From Phytophthora colocasiae (taxonomy: Eukaryota; Oomycota; Peronosporomycetes; Peronosporales; Peronosporaceae), in contig JAGKQI010000103.1 of the NCBI GenBank assembly GCA_018806915.1, positions 1,674,001 through 1,738,000 on the forward strand: DNA of 64,000 nucleotides, written 5' to 3'. Made by a program: the position numbers and the translations under genes. The notes below the pieces were generated by a model. That model saw only the letters and a program-made list of their open reading frames with translations, searched no databases and was not told the origin of the DNA. Shown one piece after another: positions 58,532 through 64,000 of this stretch; position 1 is the first letter of the stretch, and the number at the start of each line of letters is the position of its first letter.

Positions 58532-60446
58532 ATGGCCCCTCACTTCGGGTACTGCTTTTTGCTGTCTTTTCCTGGTTTTAATTGACTTAAAATTGTATTG
58601 CTAATGCGAATTGTGTGTTTTTTTCAGACAGGAAGAGACTTCGATAGCGATGAAACGCGCAGAGGAGACCCCAGAGCAGCCTGTAGCTGTCGAGGAAGAC
58701 GTTCTGCTGCATGTCCCAGCCAAGAGCGGCCCCTTATTGCTCTCAGCAGCTGAGCGGTACGTTGTGGACCTCCCCGACAAGCCTGTTGCAGCAGCTCAGT
58801 CCACTACGCGTCGCCGTAAACGTGATGTGCTGCGTCAAGTGTCCTTGCGGCTCTACCTCAAGGGCAAACATGTGGCTGATGACGTACTTCGTAATGTGGC
58901 ACCGTCTCGACTGGGTGATGCAGAGGAGGTTTGTGGTGCCTCACAGTCAAGTCTGGAGCACGAGATCCGTAATTCCAGGAAGACGCGGAAGCATTTATGG
59001 CTGCCCAAGACTCAGGACGATTCAGTGCTGCTGGGCTCGTCCAGTCCACACAAGAAGGCGGTGCACTGTAAGGACCAATCGGCGGTGGAAGAGTTCTTTG
59101 TGTCTCGAGTGACCGACCCGACGTCGTACTTTTATCGTTTCCATTATGATGACTATCACCATTTGGCACCGCAGAAAGCTGAGGTGCAGCTTGTGGACAT
59201 TAAATGGCTCAAGCCTCACGAACAGATTGTGAGCTGGGAACGAGTGAACGGGCTCAGGAAGGCGACGTTGTCGTGGGATGCGTACACGGAGCCGCTACTG
59301 GTGGATATCAAGACCGGCGCGATCTTGGACGGCCACCATCGCTACAATGTGGCTCTGCAATTACGTCTCCAACAGGTCCCAGCAGTGTTGATCGACTACT
59401 TAGGTGACAAGACGATCAACGTGGATGTCTGGCCGGGTTGTGGCCGCTCGCACCTTACCAAGGAGGAGGTAATTGCGATGTCCCTTTCGCCAGACGTTTT
59501 CCCACCGAAGACAAGTCGCCACAAGTTCACAGAGAGTCTGCCGCCCATTTCCATTCCGTTGTCGGTACTGCGTCAGCCGCCACTTCCTATCGAAGAAATC
59601 ACAAAGCAATCGACAGTGTCGTGCGAGGAGATGCAGACGGAAACACTGCGAACGTTGGAACGCCAACCAAGTCTGCAGCAAGTGTCGATCCGTTTGATAT
59701 GTGGCGCTCAGAACTTGGCGACTTCAGTAACCAAGAGTCTATTCCGTGGACGGCTGCGTTCGGTCGACCGGATGAAAGAATCAACGCAAATGGATCTCAT
59801 CAAACGACCGTCGTACGACCCGAAGGACTTTTTCAACGCTATCCGAGAGAATGACCCGACGTCGAGCTTTTGCAGGCAGAAGGCGGCGACACTGGAAGAC
59901 CTTCTGTCGGACGATAAGGAACGTCGCCAGAAATTCTTCTTGACGCGTATTGCGGACCCGACGTCGTACTTCTACAAGTATCACTTCGATGCTCGACCTC
60001 AACGACAACCGAAGAAACTAGGAGTGCATCTAGCGTCGCTTCCTTGGCTGAAGGCACACGAACACGTCGTGAGCTGGGACCGCGTTGATGGTCTGCGTCG
60101 AGCAACTATCCGCTGGGATGCTTACCTGGAGCCTCTGCTGGTGGACAGAGCCACGGGTGCTATCCTGGATGGCCACCACAGATACAATGTGGGGCTTCAG
60201 CTTGAGTTGCAGTGCGTGCCGGTTGTGCTGGTGGACTACCTGGAAGACGAATCAATCACGGTGGATGTGTGGCCAAAATGCGGCCGAGACTCGCTCACTA
60301 AGCAAGAGGTGATTGATATGTCGCTTTCAGATGATCTGTTCCCGCCGAAGACAAGTCGCCACTCGTTTTCCGACGATCTACCACCCATTTCAGTGCCGCT
60401 GGAGCGTCTACGGAAGCCTTTGGATACCAACTTTGTTCCGCTGTGA
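58532..60446 (+). CDS. Tandem SerK/ParB-like protein, predicted free-serine kinase or nucleotide-binding (spliced)
   Basis: 611 aa from exon 1 58532-58548 (MAPHF plus GG) and exon 2 58628-60446. The 79-base intron starts GTACTG and ends TTTTTCAG, and the join keeps frame into QEETSIAMKR. A start at 58650 without the first exon is the alternative. The protein is a 280-residue unit repeated twice. Each half has W-L-K-x-H-E (203-204 and 483-484 are HE), DGHHR (240-244 and 520-524), VDVWPxCGR and FPPKTSRH (297-304 and 577-584). The HE and DGHHR pair and the PPKxTRH end resemble the ParB-like SerK/SbnI family, which phosphorylates free serine; DGHHR binds the nucleotide there. Both halves keep these residues, so both may be active. 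The substrate is inferred from the family only. Confidence 0.65.
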
Positions 60447-60522
60447 ACGCAGAGGTAAAGGAGGAAGTAAAGGAAAAGAATATGCAAGTCAGTACACGTT
60501 CGTTCGATTAGCTATCAGTGTC

Positions 60523-61983
60523 TTAGCTCGAGTCGACAGTGATGTGGATGGTTTGCAGCTCAGTTTGATGACGATTTCTGACACGTTGCCGCGCACGATC
60601 CGCGAGGATCTTCAACTTCTTGGTGATGAAAGTCTTGGTAGCGACGGCCTGAAGACGCGACTGCTGCGCCTTGGTACTCCACACGTCGACAATGTCGTGA
60701 ACGTATTTGTCGCTCTCGTCCTCGATTTCTTCTTGGATCAGTTCTTCAATCACATCTTCAATGGTAACGATTCCTTCGAACACAACGTTGGATGGAATGG
60801 GTTGTTTGTTGCTCCAGCAACGAGCCACAAGTTCCGTGTCTTTGGTAACCAGAGCGATATGAGACCTTCCCTTCTGAAACTCATTCAGAATTGAGTAGCA
60901 AGACCCACTGGGCGACACCAGGATGGGTTTACGCAGAACCAAGTCACGAATCGGTCGAGCGTCATCTGGGTCCAGTACGATCAGCTTCTTGACGAAAAGT
61001 AGGCCAACAATATTGGATCTGCGAGTCTCGTACACTGGGATACGGCTGTGACCAGAGGCCAAAATGTCCGCCATGGTGTTGTGATTGAGCTTCGTGTCGA
61101 TCTCCAACATGTAGATCTCACTCATTGGGATCATAACTTCTGTCACAGTCTTGGACGAGAGATCCAGTGCACCATGGATGATCGTAACTTCGTCCACATT
61201 AAGACGTGTTCCACTGGCCAAAGCTTGTTGGCGTCGACGCTTCCGTTGATTTGGAGTTTCGATCTCCACCTCGACTTCCATCTCCGGTTCTGGTTCAAGC
61301 AACGGTTGCTTACGTAAAGTGCTGGGCGACATGAGTACACTGCTTTGTCCACTGCTCGTATTGCTGCTTTTTGAAGAGCTCAATTCCTCGTACTCCACAA
61401 AGCTCTGCCTTAGAGCTTCACTCTCCCGTTGTAGAGCGACGAGTGCCTTGAGCTCGTTGCGTTTATATTGCGCTGCATCGTGATCGGCACCAATCCACCA
61501 GTCCAGTACTTTGCTGATAGGGTAAGCAATAGGGAACACGACCGCCATGAGCACCTTAACACTAGGAGTTAAAGCTGCTGCGATGCGTAGCTGGTTGGGA
61601 CCCGTGAAGATAGCGGACGGGATGATCTCACCGAACATAAGCACACAAGTGACCGAGAGGATGATGGACACGCCCTCAGGTACCAGTTTGTCGAGGAAAA
61701 TGGGAAGAGCTTCATTGGCGCTGGCGTTCACGATCAACAGCGTAACTAACAGCAAGTGATGGCGCTCCAGCACAGGACGCACTTTACGTGCGCATTGCTT
61801 CTCAATTTCTGTGCCTTCCATCTCGAGGATGCGCACATTGAGCATGTCTAGCGACACGAGGCCCATGGTCAGGCCAGCCATTAGGCCTGCCGCGCACACG
61901 AGCAGCAGACAGAGACAGAGGTAGGTCCAGAACGACGTAGGGTCACATGACGGCGACAGATATTCGCATTCTTCAGCTGTCAT
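60523..61983 (-). CDS. CNNM/CorC-type membrane transporter (DUF21 plus CBS pair)
   Basis: 486 aa. The N-terminal DUF21 membrane domain (about 15-190) has GLMAGLTMGLVSLD at 33-46, NASANEALP at 86-94 and FGEIIPSAIFTGP at 117-129, the signatures of CNNM/ancient conserved domain proteins, with about four hydrophobic segments. A CBS pair follows (about 265-410): EVMIPMSEIYML, SRIPVYE, GLLFVKKLI, then VFEGIVTIEDVIEELIQEEI. CNNM proteins handle magnesium at the plasma or inner membranes; their CBS pair binds Mg-ATP. The linker between domains is Ser/Gln/Glu-rich. The tail is basic. It converges with the SerK-like gene, 76 bp between stops. Confidence 0.92.
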   Translation of the reverse strand: MTAEECEYLSPSCDPTSFWTYLCLCLLLVCAAGLMAGLTMGLVSLDMLNVRILEMEGTEIEKQCARKVRPVLERHHLLLVTLLIVNASANEALPIFLDKLVPEGVSIILSVTCVLMFGEIIPSAIFTGPNQLRIAAALTPSVKVLMAVVFPIAYPISKVLDWWIGADHDAAQYKRNELKALVALQRESEALRQSFVEYEELSSSKSSNTSSGQSSVLMSPSTLRKQPLLEPEPEMEVEVEIETPNQRKRRRQQALASGTRLNVDEVTIIHGALDLSSKTVTEVMIPMSEIYMLEIDTKLNHNTMADILASGHSRIPVYETRRSNIVGLLFVKKLIVLDPDDARPIRDLVLRKPILVSPSGSCYSILNEFQKGRSHIALVTKDTELVARCWSNKQPIPSNVVFEGIVTIEDVIEELIQEEIEDESDKYVHDIVDVWSTKAQQSRLQAVATKTFITKKLKILADRARQRVRNRHQTELQTIHITVDSS

Positions 61984-63008
61984 AAGCGGGGAAAGGAGGG
62001 TGACTTAGAGGTCAATTGAGACTGCAGAACACTTGTGCGCAAGGCTGCTAATAGAGGAATGAGCTGCTGGATAGTCGCCCGTCTCAAACGGATGAAGGCG
62101 GAATTACCTGAGAAGGCAGAATGAGTACTTCATACGCACCACATTCGCGCAACCTGTATCTGGATGGAAGGTATAAAAAAAAATACATGTACCTAGTTGT
62201 GGGCAGGGTTTGGTAATTTTCCGTAACTATTGCCGATATTGGCAATATCATATTGCCATAATTTATTGCTCCTCAACCCCAATAACATGCAATTTTTTAC
62301 ACAGGTCAATCTTGGCTATAGCCAAATGTCGTTGACATGTGTGGTTGTTTTGGCAATGGATGGTAGCGAGAACTATCGCCAAACGGGTGGTGTGGCCATG
62401 TTTGCACACAGGGCACACGGGTTATTACAGTTGCTTGTCATTTCCTAACTGTAGTGTATTATATCAGTTGATTTGTGTGTTGTACATGTATGTATGATGT
62501 CGAGGAAATCGGACTATGACTTGTGTGTGTTGGTCGGAGAGGTTGGACGCGGTGGGAGGGTTCTCGAGGTAACCCCCCCCTCCTGAATCCACGCGCATCG
62601 ACAGCAACCAACTCGTTCAAAAGTACTCATGAGAAAAGACGACATAGTGTCACAATTCATGTGACCTACTGACTTGGTTGACATTGTCGAAAAATGTGGC
62701 AATAACTCAATTATTTATTGGCTTGGATGAAGGCCTCCAATCCGTATGATATTGTATTTTTCCTATCCCTGGTTGTGGGGGACGTATGAAAAAGTCGATA
62801 GCCAAGGTCTTCGTAATATCGAGTCAGCGTCTACACTGCAAATTGTAGTGTCTAACGGCTAGAGCTCCTTCTTGTCCACGGCACATTTGCTTTTCGTTTA
62901 TGAAGACTACTGATTACGATGGCCAAGTGGCTTCCACTAAACTAAGGACAATTAATTAATCACTTTGCTTTTTGCTTCAAACTACTCAATACTACTACAA
63001 TAACCGCG
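61984..63008. other. Intergenic region before the secreted hydrolase
   Basis: About 1 kb. A cluster of ATTGCC/GGCAAT words at 62228-62262 forms small inverted repeats and follows CAGGGTTTGG, which resembles a hAT or MITE end, but no partner end was found. An open frame at 62230-62448 has no recognisable features. Confidence 0.4.
62960..62966 (+). promoter_or_regulatory. Initiator of the secreted hydrolase gene
   Basis: TCACTTT matches YCAYTYY and lies 43-49 bases before the ATG at 63009. Confidence 0.5.
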
Positions 63009-64000
63009 ATGGTGGGAACTCACATGGCTGTCACCCTCGGAGTGATGGCTCTAACTCGCTCCGCTTTCGCCCAGAACATGTCGTTCGGAGCCGACAACTT
63101 CTACCGTAGCGATAACGTCACTATCCAACCCGTTACGTTCCCGAACCAGTTCAAGATGAACGTCGCGGGAAATCTCTTCACCCCCGACAACCTCGATACC
63201 AGCATCAGAGCTCCAGCCATCGTCGTCGGTCACCCCATGGGAGCTGTCAAGGAACAGAGTGCGAATCTCTACGCCACCAAAATGGCCGAACGGGGATTTG
63301 TCACTCTCTCAATTGACCTCTCTTTTTGGGGAGGGAGCGATGGCGAACCCCGTAACGCGGTGCCTGGAGACCTGTACGCGGAGTCGTTCAGTGCGGCGGT
63401 GGATTTCCTCGGTCTGCAGGATATCGTCGACCCCGAGCGTATTGGCGGCCTCGGTATCTGTGGCAGTGACTCCTTCCTGATCAGTGCTGCCAAAATCGAT
63501 TCCCGTATCAAGGCTGTCGCCACGTCTTCGATGTATGACATGGGTGCTGTCAACCGAAACGGATTGAACCATGCTGTCACTGTTGAGCAACGTAAGGCTT
63601 CTATCGCCGAGATGTCCCGTCAGAGATCGATCGAGGCTGCCGGTGGTGAGGTGCAGTACACCAGTGGCACCACTCATGAACTGACGGCTGACACGGACCC
63701 CATCCAACGCGAATTTTACGACTTCTACCGCACCTCGCGTGGTGAATACACGCCCCCAGGGTCGTCACCGAATCTGACAACGCATCCGACTCTGTCGGGT
63801 GTTGCGAAGTTCCTTAACTTCTATCCATTCAACGACATCGACACGATCTCTCCACGTCCGCTGCTGTTTGTGTCTGGCGACCAGGCCCATTCTCGCGAGT
63901 TCAGTGAGGATGCCTACACTGGTGCCGCTGAGCCGAAGGAGCTGTACTGGATCCCTGGTGCCGGCCACGTTGACTTGTACGACCGTGTGGATTTGATTCC
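63009..64000 (+). CDS. Secreted alpha/beta hydrolase (dienelactone hydrolase-like), 3' end outside window
   Basis: 330 codons are visible and the gene runs off the window. An N-terminal signal peptide (residues 1-21, cut after AFA) suggests secretion. The alpha/beta hydrolase fold is seen as PAIVVGHPMGAVKEQ (69-83), LSIDLSFWGGSDG (100-112), the nucleophile elbow GLGICGSDSF (147-156; Cys151 sits where the nucleophile is expected, Ser153 is close), the acid in FVSGDQAHS (Asp291) and His320 in GAGHVDLYD. These are arranged as in bacterial hydrolases of the YcjY/dienelactone type. The strong bacterial look raises the possibility of horizontal transfer into oomycetes, not tested here. The start is supported by an initiator 43-49 bases upstream. 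The substrate is unknown. Confidence 0.82.
   Translation, partial: MVGTHMAVTLGVMALTRSAFAQNMSFGADNFYRSDNVTIQPVTFPNQFKMNVAGNLFTPDNLDTSIRAPAIVVGHPMGAVKEQSANLYATKMAERGFVTLSIDLSFWGGSDGEPRNAVPGDLYAESFSAAVDFLGLQDIVDPERIGGLGICGSDSFLISAAKIDSRIKAVATSSMYDMGAVNRNGLNHAVTVEQRKASIAEMSRQRSIEAAGGEVQYTSGTTHELTADTDPIQREFYDFYRTSRGEYTPPGSSPNLTTHPTLSGVAKFLNFYPFNDIDTISPRPLLFVSGDQAHSREFSEDAYTGAAEPKELYWIPGAGHVDLYDRVDLI

Noticed and set aside
62210..62265. MITE or hAT end near CAGGGTTTGG with ATTGCC repeats
   Set aside because: No matching inverted end or target duplication found within the next kilobase.

Overview
The window looks like nuclear DNA of an oomycete, most likely a Phytophthora-type plant pathogen. Four things point there: two genes for secreted proteins with an RxLR-type motif plus EER (27209-27517 and 34728-35444), core promoters that fit the oomycete initiator (YCAYTYY, sometimes followed by CAWTTT), short GT-AG introns of 59-85 bases, and a mix of hAT, MULE, piggyBac and LINE elements next to compact, mostly intronless genes. 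The species was not determined.

Layout. (A) 0.1-9.9 kb is a metabolic block: a class IV-like sirtuin and three full-length acetyl-CoA synthetase paralogues (one on minus, two on plus). (B) 10-38.6 kb is a transposon-rich island. In order it holds an unrecognised gene with an in-frame stop, a hAT element with an intact transposase frame, a broken MULE, a LINE of about 8 kb whose ORF1 carries a CCHC knuckle and an OTU protease domain and whose ORF2 has frameshifts, a piggyBac element with TTAA ends and a spliced, apparently intact transposase, a small basic RxLR-like effector 15 bp beyond the piggyBac end, hAT fragments and tandem repeats, a WY-type RxLR effector with a decayed tail, and two almost identical 1,073-bp elements in head-to-head inverted orientation. 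(C) 38.7-64 kb is gene-dense: a CEP295/ALMS-like centriolar protein, a divergent pair of mitochondrial microproteins (a UQCC6/BRAWNIN-like protein and COX16, both needing splicing), a Stealth-type GlcNAc-1-phosphotransferase (GNPTAB-like), a coiled-coil protein related to plant CUE-domain proteins, a folate-biopterin (BT1) transporter, a hAT remnant, a PI4-kinase beta-like enzyme, a signal peptide peptidase pseudogene, a tandemly duplicated SerK/ParB-like protein, a CNNM-type transporter, and the start of a secreted alpha/beta hydrolase that runs off the window.

How it fits together. The ACS genes and the sirtuin share acetyl-CoA/acetylation biology but show no sign of an operon. The COX16/UQCC6 pair is the clearest functional pairing: two respiratory-chain assembly factors transcribed apart from a 97-bp shared promoter. 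Effector genes occur only inside the transposon island, matching the gene-sparse, repeat-rich setting typical of oomycete effectors. Gene models with introns were assembled by eye from splice signals and homology. All family calls rest on motif recognition; no database search was run.
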